From JACJVV01 sp047602755 (GTDB taxonomy: Archaea; Nanobdellota; Nanobdellia; Woesearchaeales; JACJVV01): a DNA stretch of 64,000 nt. Each line of letters opens with the position of its first letter. Positions within the stretch are counted from its first letter, which is position 1. Below the pieces are notes generated by a model. The model searched no databases. It saw nothing but the letters and a program-made list of their open reading frames with translations, and was not told the DNA's origin. The translations under genes and the position numbers were made by a program. The stretch covers positions 62,001 to 126,000 of the forward strand of contig JBLKOM010000002.1 in the NCBI GenBank assembly GCA_047602755.1. Reading direction: 5' to 3'. Positions 34,197 to 42,865 of this stretch are shown here, one piece after another.

Positions 34197-36200
34197 TTAT
34201 CCTTTATAATTGCTATGTAAACTAGCTATAAGATCCACAGCAGATCTCATTTTTTTTATTTTCTCTAAAGAAAAAATATTGTGATAATTCTCCTCAATGA
34301 TTTGTTGTGCAAAAATGGCATTACTAATAAAAGAATCACGTAAATGTTGAGTCCCTTTTTTATCTTTTGAAAAGCTACAATATCCAAATGCTTTAACTGA
34401 AACTGATGCATAATAATGAGCATATATCAATTCTGGTTCTAAGTTAAAACCATTTAACTTGGCAAATCTATCAATCCATCTATTCCTAGTCCCAAAATCC
34501 TCTTCATTTCTTTCAAGTAAATCTTGTGATTCAAGTAATCTTACAAGCATATATATTGGGTCAGAATTAGGTCTAGCTTCATGATCGATAAAATAAATTC
34601 TTCCTTTTAAAATCAAATCATTTCTTATTACAGGTTTTTTTGTTATTATAAAATTATTTGGATTAGCATCAACATCATAAACTTGTTGAAAGTGAGTAGC
34701 AAGTGTTAAACATTCACTTAAACCATCATATAATATTTGTTTTTGTGATGGATTAAAATTATCACAACTTGAAATATATTTTTTTATCATATCATCAAGA
34801 TTAGTGTTGCTATTATTAATTCCATATCTAGATATGTGAGTTAACCCAGTTATAATACTATCAAAAATAGTTTCCTTTTGCCCTTCAAATTTTTCTTTAT
34901 CACTTTTACTCATTAAAAGTTCTAACAATTCCTTTAAATTACATCCATTCTCATAATCAAAGCAAATTAATACTTCATCATCAAGTGTACTTACTTTTTT
35001 ATTATCTAAAACAGCAACTATCTCAGGAAACCTCCATTCAAAAAAATTATCACCTGTGATTTTATGCTCATCAAATAGTTTAATTAAGTGTCTAGTTTGC
35101 CTTATTTCAAGTTCTGCGTCTATACTTTTTTTTCTTTTTAAAATTAATTGATTTGTTATATATCCAAAATCAATAGTATAGGTTTTATTATTTGTTTCTA
35201 ATGTTGTCAAAAATTGTTCAGGGTTCCTTTGAAGATTATTAAAAGCTTGGCATAAGTATTCTTCACGCTGTTCTTGTGTTGCAGCTGTCTCAAACCTAAA
35301 AAAGAAGCTTTCTAATTCTAATCCTCTTTGTTCAATCTCTTCAATCCAAAAATCCATTTTTTCTGGATAAAAAAACATTACGTCTTGTAAATTTTTTAGT
35401 ATATTTGTTAGATCTGGTTGTTCAAATGCTTGATGTGTAATTCTTAAATTTTTTACAAGTGATTTGTAAAAAAACGAAAAAAAGTTTTTTTCATATTTAG
35501 TTAAACGTCTATTCTCTTTTGCAAGTTCTGCACATAAATCTATTATTACATCTATATCTGTTTCATTATGTATTTTATAATTTATATCAAAAATATTTGC
35601 CAATCTATATATGGGTTGTTTATAATCACCTTTTGCCAAGTATTTATCTAGTTTTTTGAGTGATGATTTTTGATAGTATTTTATACTTAAATACCAACCA
35701 GCACTCAATCCTGCTGCATATACACCTATAAGGTTTTGATGTTCTAAATTAACTTTATTAGCATTATAAATCATAATTGCTGGAGGTGCTACTTGAATAG
35801 TCCTATAAACTAAATTCTCTAATAAGCTTAATTCTATTTTAAAAGGATTTTTTTTATTGTAAAAATAGTATGCACCAAAAAGTACTAATGCAATTATGTT
35901 CATACCATATGTAAAATTTTGATATCTTCTTGAAAGATCAGAAAATGTAACAATTTCATCATTTTCATCAATATAATAAATTGCAAAATTATTAAATCTT
36001 GGAACTTTTGCATCAGGGGATCTTCTATATACTTCTCTTTCTATTGCAGTCTCTCTTACTAATTTAGTTTGATTTACTACATGGTTATATTCAATTAAAC
36101 CAATAATTAAGGTACCTGTAAATATTGAGAAATTAAAGATTTGTCTAGAATAATATGAAAAATATTTTTTACTTTTATCTATTATCTCTGTTAGTTTCAA
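34197..36200 (-). CDS. Membrane-anchored protein with a cryptic kinase-like (APH-type) C-terminal half
   Basis: I do not recognise a named family. The 667 residues start with about four hydrophobic helices (roughly 21-37, 98-114, 128-146, 156-174), then a helical region to about 340. The C-terminal half follows the order of a kinase fold: QLILKRKKS (a beta-3 lysine, about 355), acidic AELEI (363-367), a hinge-like VLICFDYENGCNLKELL (about 410-426), DVDANPNNF (509-517, like the catalytic loop HxDxxxxN) and IYFIDHEARP (about 535-543, like the DFG-position aspartate). The start is TTG with GAAGGTG upstream, overlapping the methyltransferase gene by 26 nt. Confidence 0.6.
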   Translation of the reverse strand: MKLTEIIDKSKKYFSYYSRQIFNFSIFTGTLIIGLIEYNHVVNQTKLVRETAIEREVYRRSPDAKVPRFNNFAIYYIDENDEIVTFSDLSRRYQNFTYGMNIIALVLFGAYYFYNKKNPFKIELSLLENLVYRTIQVAPPAIMIYNANKVNLEHQNLIGVYAAGLSAGWYLSIKYYQKSSLKKLDKYLAKGDYKQPIYRLANIFDINYKIHNETDIDVIIDLCAELAKENRRLTKYEKNFFSFFYKSLVKNLRITHQAFEQPDLTNILKNLQDVMFFYPEKMDFWIEEIEQRGLELESFFFRFETAATQEQREEYLCQAFNNLQRNPEQFLTTLETNNKTYTIDFGYITNQLILKRKKSIDAELEIRQTRHLIKLFDEHKITGDNFFEWRFPEIVAVLDNKKVSTLDDEVLICFDYENGCNLKELLELLMSKSDKEKFEGQKETIFDSIITGLTHISRYGINNSNTNLDDMIKKYISSCDNFNPSQKQILYDGLSECLTLATHFQQVYDVDANPNNFIITKKPVIRNDLILKGRIYFIDHEARPNSDPIYMLVRLLESQDLLERNEEDFGTRNRWIDRFAKLNGFNLEPELIYAHYYASVSVKAFGYCSFSKDKKGTQHLRDSFISNAIFAQQIIEENYHNIFSLEKIKKMRSAVDLIASLHSNYKG

Positions 36201-37260
36201 AAATATACACCTTCATGAGTTCTTTACCTTGCATCACCTCTCTTTGATGTATTAACTTGTAATCATTTTGTTCTGCAATTTCTAATGCCGCATCAATATT
36301 ATTCCCTATACAAATTATTTTTCCGTCTTTTTTTAATATTTTTTTTGTTACTTCAAAGAAATATCTGTAGATCTTAATAACTTTTTGCTTTGTTTCTTTA
36401 CCAATCACAGGTAATTGTGTAATTATTTTATCAATATTTTCATATTTTAAATCTAAATCTTCGGTTTGTATTCTTGAAAAATTTAAAAATTTATTAATTC
36501 CTGCAATTTTAGCATTTTTTTCAGATGCTTTAATATTCGGCATTGAGCTATCTGCAAGATTTATTTCACAATCAACTTTCTTATCATTATCACTTAATTC
36601 TATATTCCAGCCAATTTTATTAAATGTAAATTTATCTTTAGCATAATGATGTACCGATTTACCCAAAAAATAATGTATTAATTCAATTCCTATTTCTCCA
36701 CTTCTGCAAAAAGGATCTAATATTTTATCTTTTTTTTTTACATCTGCTATTCTTGTTACTGAATATGCTATTGTACCTCGTAATGAGTTCTTATTTGCAA
36801 ATACTTTGTAATCACGATTATATAATTCTTTTGAACTTAAATTTATTGTTAGATAAAATTTTTTCCCAATAATTTCAATATTATATAAAATTCCTGGATT
36901 CTTATATACTGCTTTCTTTTTTGTTTTTTTAATTATTTGATTAGAAACATATAACTGTACATCATTACTTTTGAAAGGTTTTATACCATTAATACTACAA
37001 TCTAGAAAAAATGTATTATTTATTTCAAATTCAACATCAGATATATCAATTTCAGGAATATCATTTATGATCCCTTCTTTTAATAATACACCTATTTTTT
37101 CAATAGATTGGGATACAAAAGCAAATTTTGCTATTTTTTCTTTTGTAGCTTCAAAAATACAGCATCCAGTTTCTTTTTTAGCTTTTATATTCAAAATTTC
37201 TTGAATATCATTAAGAAGTATATCCTCAAAGCCTAATGCACAAAACGCAATACATTTCAT
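36175..37260 (-). CDS. THUMP-type RNA methyltransferase with altered catalytic motifs
   Basis: The 361-residue protein has an N-terminal THUMP-like region ending in LTINLSSKELYNRDYK (about 137-152) and a C-terminal Rossmann methyltransferase domain, the layout of tRNA guanine-N2 methyltransferases such as Trm14/TrmN or RlmL-type enzymes. The SAM motif reads LDPFCRSGEIGIE (about 181-193) where DPxCGSGTIxIE is usual. The catalytic NPPY/F motif is replaced by QLPV (282-285). Activity may be changed or lost. It overlaps gyrA by 4 nt (ATGA). Confidence 0.75.
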   Translation of the reverse strand: MKCIAFCALGFEDILLNDIQEILNIKAKKETGCCIFEATKEKIAKFAFVSQSIEKIGVLLKEGIINDIPEIDISDVEFEINNTFFLDCSINGIKPFKSNDVQLYVSNQIIKKTKKKAVYKNPGILYNIEIIGKKFYLTINLSSKELYNRDYKVFANKNSLRGTIAYSVTRIADVKKKDKILDPFCRSGEIGIELIHYFLGKSVHHYAKDKFTFNKIGWNIELSDNDKKVDCEINLADSSMPNIKASEKNAKIAGINKFLNFSRIQTEDLDLKYENIDKIITQLPVIGKETKQKVIKIYRYFFEVTKKILKKDGKIICIGNNIDAALEIAEQNDYKLIHQREVMQGKELMKVYIFETNRDNR

Positions 37261-39827
37261 TCTTTATCCACAAAATCCATGTCTTTTACTAATTCTGAAT
37301 TATCTTGTTCAATTTTTTCACTTATTTTCTCTCTAATTTCTCTTTTTTCTACTTCTCCTTTAACAATAGCTTGCTCTTCATCTTTATCCGATATTATTTT
37401 TGTTGCACCCACTACTTTATCATCACCATTTAATCTCATTAATCGCATTCCTTGTGTGTTTCGTCCTATTACAGAAATTCCATTTGCAGGTATCCTAATA
37501 GCAATTCCATTCTTTGATATTAACAATATATCATGGTCATCATTTACTTCTTTTACACTTACAACATTTCCATTTCTTTCATTTGTTATTATATTTATTA
37601 CTCCACTTCCTCCTCGATTAATTAATCTATAATCTTTAATACTAGTTCTTTTTCCATAACCGTTTTCTGTAATAGTTAATAATGATAGATGATCTCCTGC
37701 AATTACTGCTCCTACAACACAATCATCTTGTTTAAGTTTTATACCTTTTACTCCTATTGAATTTCTTCCTACTGCTCTTACATCATTTTCATTAAATTTT
37801 ACGGCCATCCCTTTTTTTGTAGCAATTAATATTTGCTTGTTTCCGTCTGTTAAAAGAACATCAATTAATTCATCTCCTTCTGTTAAATTTATTGCAATAA
37901 TACCTCCTTTTCGCGGTTTTGAATATGCAGAAAGGCTTGTCTTTTTTATAATTCCTTGCTTTGTAACCATAACTAAATAATGATCATCTTTAAATTCACT
38001 TATAGGGATATATGCTGATATCTTTGAATTTTTTTCTAACTCAAGAATATTAGCAATAGAATTTCCTTTAGCAGTTCTTGATGCTTCTGGCATTTGATAT
38101 ACTTTTTTCCATTGAACATCTCCTTTATCTGTAAAAAACAAAATGTAATCATGTGTATTTGCCACAAAAATATCATTTACCTCATCTTCTGCTTTTGTAC
38201 CTGTAGCAATAATACCTCTTCCACCACGTCTTTGTTGTTTATAGGTATCTAATGATATTCTTTTAATGTAACCACTATTAGTAATTGTAATTATCATTTC
38301 TTCTTTGTCTATCAAATCTTCAATATCAATATCTTCATCATCTTCTAAAGCTTTGTTAATCTCAGTCCTTCGCTCATCACCATATTTTGTTTTTATATAT
38401 TCTAATTCTTTTATTATAATATCTAATATTTTTTGTTCACTTGCAAGTATTCCTTTTAATTCTTCAATCAATTTCATTAGATTTGTGTGTTCTTCCTTGA
38501 TTTTATCTTGTTCTAATGATGTTAATCGTTGAAGTTTCATATCAAGTATTGCTAATGCTTGTTTTTCACTAATATTATATTTCTCAATAAGCTTTTCTTT
38601 TGCATCTTGTGTAGAGTTTGCTTTTTTGATCAATTCAATGGCATTATCAATATCATTCAATGCAACTATTAAACCCTCAAGAATATGTGCTCTATCTTGT
38701 GCTTTTTGTAAATTAAATTCTGTACGTTTTGTTACAATTAATTTTCTATGTTTAATGAAATAACCTATCATACTTTTTAAGCTTAAAACTTTAGGTTCAT
38801 TATCAACTATCGCTAAATTAATTATTCCAAATGTAACTTGTAAATTGCTATATTTATATAACTGATTTTTTATTACTTCTTCATTTGCATCTTTTTTTAA
38901 TTCAATAACTATACGCATTCCTTTTTTATCAGATTCATCTCTTAAATCATCAATTCCTAATATCTTCTTTTCTTTTACAAGATTAGCAATTTGTTCAAGA
39001 AGCATAGATTTATTAACTTGATACGGTATTTCTGTTACAATTAATGCTCTATCTTTATTTTTTTCTTCAAGTTCAAATTTAGCTCTAACTTTAACTTTTC
39101 CTCTACCATAATGATATGCATTTTTAATTCCATTTTCTCCTAATATACTACCACCTGTAGGAAAATCAGGCCCTTTTACATGTACCATAAGTTCATTAAC
39201 ATCTACATCTGGTTTTTTTATTGTAAGGATTGTAGCATCACATATTTCATTGATATTATGTGGTGGAATGTTTGTTGCCATTCCAACAGCAATTCCTGTA
39301 CTTCCATTAACTAATAAATTAGGTATAGCACTAGGTAATACTACCGGTTCTTTTAAACTAGAATCAAAATTATCTTTATAATCTACAGTTTTTTTATCAA
39401 TGTCATTTAGAAGTTCTTCACCAACGTTCTTCATTCGAGCTTCAGTATATCTCATAGCTGCAGCATTATCACCATCAATACTGCCAAAATTACCTTGCCC
39501 ATCAATTAAAGGATATCTAAGTGCAAAATTCTGTACCATCCTAACCATACTTTCATAAACAGCTGCATCACCATGTGGATGATATTTACCTAATACTTCT
39601 CCTACTATTCTTGCAGATTTTCTATATGGCTTATTATGCACTATTCCCATATCATACATAGCATATAATATACGCCTATGTACTGGTTTTAATCCATCTC
39701 TTACATCGGGTAAAGCTCTACCAATAATAGAAGACATAGCATAATTTAAGTATGCCTCTTTCATATCCTCTTCTATTTCTTTAGGGATTATTTCTGCATC
39801 AGGTTTTTCCAAAATTTCTTCGCTCAT
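37257..39827 (-). CDS. gyrA: DNA gyrase subunit A
   Basis: This is the breakage-reunion subunit of bacterial-type gyrase, which introduces negative supercoils. The 856 residues have the catalytic tyrosine in AAAMRYTEAR (Y127), the quinolone-resistance region KYHPHGDAAVYESMVRM (about 81-97), and a C-terminal beta-pinwheel with the GyrA box QRRGGRG. The product ends in a charged acidic tail of about 40 residues. gyrB is not adjacent. Gyrase in archaea is of bacterial descent. A TATA box ATATATAAAGG lies near 39911-39921, and AAAGGGG/CCCCTTT arms (39873-39879, 39908-39914) could fold the leader. Confidence 0.97.
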   Translation of the reverse strand: MSEEILEKPDAEIIPKEIEEDMKEAYLNYAMSSIIGRALPDVRDGLKPVHRRILYAMYDMGIVHNKPYRKSARIVGEVLGKYHPHGDAAVYESMVRMVQNFALRYPLIDGQGNFGSIDGDNAAAMRYTEARMKNVGEELLNDIDKKTVDYKDNFDSSLKEPVVLPSAIPNLLVNGSTGIAVGMATNIPPHNINEICDATILTIKKPDVDVNELMVHVKGPDFPTGGSILGENGIKNAYHYGRGKVKVRAKFELEEKNKDRALIVTEIPYQVNKSMLLEQIANLVKEKKILGIDDLRDESDKKGMRIVIELKKDANEEVIKNQLYKYSNLQVTFGIINLAIVDNEPKVLSLKSMIGYFIKHRKLIVTKRTEFNLQKAQDRAHILEGLIVALNDIDNAIELIKKANSTQDAKEKLIEKYNISEKQALAILDMKLQRLTSLEQDKIKEEHTNLMKLIEELKGILASEQKILDIIIKELEYIKTKYGDERRTEINKALEDDEDIDIEDLIDKEEMIITITNSGYIKRISLDTYKQQRRGGRGIIATGTKAEDEVNDIFVANTHDYILFFTDKGDVQWKKVYQMPEASRTAKGNSIANILELEKNSKISAYIPISEFKDDHYLVMVTKQGIIKKTSLSAYSKPRKGGIIAINLTEGDELIDVLLTDGNKQILIATKKGMAVKFNENDVRAVGRNSIGVKGIKLKQDDCVVGAVIAGDHLSLLTITENGYGKRTSIKDYRLINRGGSGVINIITNERNGNVVSVKEVNDDHDILLISKNGIAIRIPANGISVIGRNTQGMRLMRLNGDDKVVGATKIISDKDEEQAIVKGEVEKREIREKISEKIEQDNSELVKDMDFVDKE

Positions 39828-39979
39828 ATTTCCTATTGTTAAATTATTTTTATATAATTTATTCCCTCAGAAAAAGGGGATTTATCGTCTATAAAACAAG
39901 ATGTTAACCCCTTTATATATGTTTTGGTATATTTAGTATAATTCAAGATTATTTTAATAAATTTTAGTAGTTTTTTATA

Positions 39980-40138
39980 TCATAAAGCTTTAAGAATTGC
40001 TTCAGATATTTTAAAATTATAGCCGCAATAAACACATTTCTTGGTTTTTTTTGATAATGTCTCTTTTGGTTGAGAAGTCATATATTTCATAGTATTATTA
40101 CATTTCTTACATTTTACTAAATAGTATTTAACTGTCAT
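39980..40138 (-). CDS. Small zinc-ribbon protein (DUF1922-like)
   Basis: The 52-residue protein has two CxxC pairs, CKKC (about 9-12) and CVYC (about 36-39), making a single zinc ribbon. Its start MTVKYYLVKCKKC resembles archaeal DUF1922-type proteins. The ATG at 40138 is preferred to an upstream in-frame start because it fits the family N-terminus. It overlaps the scpB 3' end by 11 nt, so it is coupled to scpB. The function is unknown; nucleic-acid or protein binding is likely. Confidence 0.7.
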   Translation of the reverse strand: MTVKYYLVKCKKCNNTMKYMTSQPKETLSKKTKKCVYCGYNFKISEAILKAL

Positions 40139-41642
40139 TTTTTTCTTTATCAGAAGGGCTGAAAAACTCTTTTTCCTCTCCATCCATTATTTCCTCAACT
40201 TTTTTTTCAATCTTATCCATTATATTTTTGGGTATTCCTTCCATATTAAATATATTTTCTTCATTAAGATTAATATCAGTTTCTTCTTTAGTAAGTTCTT
40301 CTTTTTTGTTTTGTTCATCTGTCTTTTCATCCGCTTTTTCCAGATTATCTTCTTCATCATCTTGTTTCAATATACCATTTATTTCTTCATTTTTATTCTT
40401 ATCTTCTAAATTATCTTGCTCATTATTTGGATCAATATCTTGATTTTCATTAATGTTGTTTGATGAAGATTCGTTTTCATTATTATTTGAATCCTCATTT
40501 ATTTCTTGTTCGTTATTTGTACTACCTGAATCTATTAAATCTGTATCTAGGTTATTATTATCTGGAATCTCTTGCTCGTTATTTTTATCATTTTTTTCAA
40601 CCATTTCCTGCTCATTTGTTTGATTATTATTAATATCGGCTTGATCTAAAATATCATTGTCATTACTATTATCACTATCAGAAATGGGCTCTATTATTTC
40701 ATCATTACTCATGTTATTAGCATGTTCTTTATTCAATTCATCACCCATCATTTCTAGATTTATATCTTTATTATCAGGTTCTGAATTATCATTTTGGTCT
40801 ATAAACTCTGGATTATTTTCTATATCTTGTGAATTTTGTTCTTGCATTAAATTATTATTAACATCATCAAAAATTTCTATATCTTTTCTTTTATTCTCAC
40901 TATCATTCTCTATTTGACTATTATTATCACTATCATAATCTTCAAATATTTCTAATTCACCTAATTTTTCTCCTTCAATAATATCAATTCCATTTTCTTG
41001 ATGTTGTATTATCTCTCTTGGGGTCATATAAATATTCTTAGACTCCATGCGCTTTGATTCTTTTTCTTGTTCTTCAATCATTTCCTTTTTCTTTTGGTTA
41101 ATTTCATGTATTTGATTTTCTTTTTCAGAAATTACTTTTTCCATTTCTTTGACATTATGAAATGTTTCTTTTAGTTTGTCCGGTGGGAGATCAAAATAAT
41201 CAAAAAATTTTTGAGTTAATTTAATCTGCTTTGTTCTTCCATATCTTTCACGTTGAATATACCCTAATGTTTCTAATTCACTTAAGTGATCATATGCTTT
41301 ATTTGTTCTTATTTTAATTACATCACTTTGTAAAATAGGGTATTTATATGCAATCACTGCTAATGTTTCCATTACAGTCTTAGTTAATTCAGTCTCTACA
41401 CCAATTTCTTTAGCTACATCAATATATTGATCTTTAATTGTTAATTTCCAAAAATCACCATCTTGAAGTATCATTAAAGAATTATTATCATCATTATTAT
41501 ATTTTTGTTTTAACTCAATCAATCCAGCTATAACTTTTGCTTTGTCTTTTTCTTTAATCATCTTTAGAAGTTCATCTATATGAATCTTCCTACCAATAGA
41601 AAAAAGTATTGCTTCTATCTTTTTTTTTAGTTCTTCATCCAT
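40128..41642 (-). CDS. scpB: Chromosome segregation protein ScpB with a very long acidic tail
   Basis: ScpB is the winged-helix kite subunit of SMC condensin complexes. Residues about 1-180 match the family: KKKIEAILFSIGRKIHIDEL, MILQDGDFWKLTIKDQYIDV, and ETLAVIAYKYPILQSDVIKIR followed by HLSELETLGYIQRERYGRTKQIKLTQKFFDYFDL. The remaining 300 or so residues, after a short coiled coil (about 168-200), are almost pure N, D, E, Q, S and K with few hydrophobics. Typical ScpB is about 180-200 residues. Upstream is a winged-helix gene that ends 1 nt before it; downstream is a zinc ribbon. Confidence 0.88.
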   Translation of the reverse strand: MDEELKKKIEAILFSIGRKIHIDELLKMIKEKDKAKVIAGLIELKQKYNNDDNNSLMILQDGDFWKLTIKDQYIDVAKEIGVETELTKTVMETLAVIAYKYPILQSDVIKIRTNKAYDHLSELETLGYIQRERYGRTKQIKLTQKFFDYFDLPPDKLKETFHNVKEMEKVISEKENQIHEINQKKKEMIEEQEKESKRMESKNIYMTPREIIQHQENGIDIIEGEKLGELEIFEDYDSDNNSQIENDSENKRKDIEIFDDVNNNLMQEQNSQDIENNPEFIDQNDNSEPDNKDINLEMMGDELNKEHANNMSNDEIIEPISDSDNSNDNDILDQADINNNQTNEQEMVEKNDKNNEQEIPDNNNLDTDLIDSGSTNNEQEINEDSNNNENESSSNNINENQDIDPNNEQDNLEDKNKNEEINGILKQDDEEDNLEKADEKTDEQNKKEELTKEETDINLNEENIFNMEGIPKNIMDKIEKKVEEIMDGEEKEFFSPSDKEKNDS

Positions 41643-41643
41643 T

Positions 41644-42246
41644 TCACAAAGAATAAATGTTATCTTTATTAGTTATTATTTTTCTTTCAACAAGATCATT
41701 AAGTATTTTCTGAACTTTTTCTTGTTCAATACCAGTTATTTCTGAAATGTCTTTTGCATTATTTTTTCCATTCTTTAGGCAATAACCTATAAAATTTTCA
41801 GTTAATGTTTTAAAAATAACAGAAGCAGTTGTTTTTTGTGCATTATGCTCTTTTAAACTCATATCTAAATGATGTAATTTGGCTTGTAAATCATTTAATA
41901 ATCCTGAAAAATCATTAGAATGAAACTTAAACACTTCAGGTTCTATAATTTCTATACTTGAAGGAAGGCTATCAAAGCAAAAACCCATAAGATGCTCTGG
42001 TTTTTTAAACCAGATTTCAAGTTCTGCATATAAAGAAAATAGTTTTTTGTCTTTTTGTTCCTCACTATCTGATATATGCTCATTTACTATTTCATATTCA
42101 GTTTTTCCTTTTAAACTATCAACATAATCTTTCATAGTTTTTTCAATATGTGCTTTTGGAGCTCCTAGCATTTCAAGGATAACTCTTGCCAATATTTGTC
42201 CTTCTTCAATTCGTTCAGAATCGCTTTTTTTATCTGTACTGCTCAT
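41644..42246 (-). CDS. Winged-helix protein of unknown function upstream of scpB
   Basis: This is a 200-residue protein I cannot name. An N-terminal helical region (SERIEEGQILARVILEMLGAPKAHIEKTMKDYVDSL) precedes a central part with LFSLYAELEIWFKKPEHLMGF and SLPSSIEIIEPEVF. The C-terminus (about 140-200) is a winged helix: NFIGYCLKNGKNNAKDISEITGIEQEKVQKILNDLVERKII. The ATG at 42246 fits a TATA box near 42272 and would be leaderless. It is not ScpA by sequence, although it occupies the position where scpA might be expected. Confidence 0.7.
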   Translation of the reverse strand: MSSTDKKSDSERIEEGQILARVILEMLGAPKAHIEKTMKDYVDSLKGKTEYEIVNEHISDSEEQKDKKLFSLYAELEIWFKKPEHLMGFCFDSLPSSIEIIEPEVFKFHSNDFSGLLNDLQAKLHHLDMSLKEHNAQKTTASVIFKTLTENFIGYCLKNGKNNAKDISEITGIEQEKVQKILNDLVERKIITNKDNIYSL

Positions 42247-42385
42247 AATATGGTTTACTATTCTTTCATTTATATATATTTTCATATCTTTTTACCATTT
42301 ATGTATAATGTTTCACCTTCGGTTCATGACGACAAGCAAATATTTATATAGCATAATGTTTAAAAATTAAACAGAGGTGATTTAG

Positions 42386-42799
42386 ATGACAAAATTTATT
42401 TTATTATTACTCTTTTTTTTATCAGTATTCTCAGTTATAGGTTTTTCATTAGAAAAATATCCAAGCAACGAAATAACTGTATATACTATAACGCATTCTG
42501 TTAATCAACAAGATTTTGTAGAATCTATCAATATTCAGCCATCAATCACTACTAATATGGACCGAAAATATGATATATCACAACAATTAGGAAAATATTT
42601 AGATAAAAATCCATTTCAATATGAAGGATGTCGAACTGTAGTTTTACGAAAAGGTATTACTACAAAAGATATTACAAATGCACAGGCATATTATCGTGAT
42701 TGTAGTCCTCCTCAACCATATCATACAATTCATTCACAACAGTATATTACTTATGAAAATTTAGGTCTTCCTTGGTTCAATGCACGCAGAAGTCGGTAA
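42386..42799 (+). CDS. Small exported protein of unknown function
   Basis: The 137 residues begin with a clear signal peptide: MTKFILLLLFFLSVFSVIGFS, with cleavage likely near residue 20. The mature part is polar, with two cysteines (YEGCRTVVL and YRDCSPPQP) that may form a disulfide. It ends in basic NARRSR. I do not recognise the family. A TATA-like ATATTTATATAG (about 42338-42349) and a strong ribosome-binding site GAGGTGATTTAG show that it is expressed on its own. It is divergent from the winged-helix/scpB unit. Confidence 0.75.
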   Translation: MTKFILLLLFFLSVFSVIGFSLEKYPSNEITVYTITHSVNQQDFVESINIQPSITTNMDRKYDISQQLGKYLDKNPFQYEGCRTVVLRKGITTKDITNAQAYYRDCSPPQPYHTIHSQQYITYENLGLPWFNARRSR

Positions 42800-42865
42800 T
42801 CAGGTAGTGTATTATTTAGATTAATTTGCTAAATATTTATAAATTTAAATTTTCTTATTTTTATA

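Noticed and set aside
40228..40917. Serine/leucine-rich plus-strand frames opposite the scpB tail
   Set aside because: They are the antisense reading of an N/D/E-rich tract, which has few stops in that frame. They have no promoter or family similarity.
41644..42246. Annotation of the gene before scpB as scpA
   Set aside because: The kleisin N-terminal signature of ScpA is absent. Only position and a C-terminal winged helix support it, so I left it unnamed.
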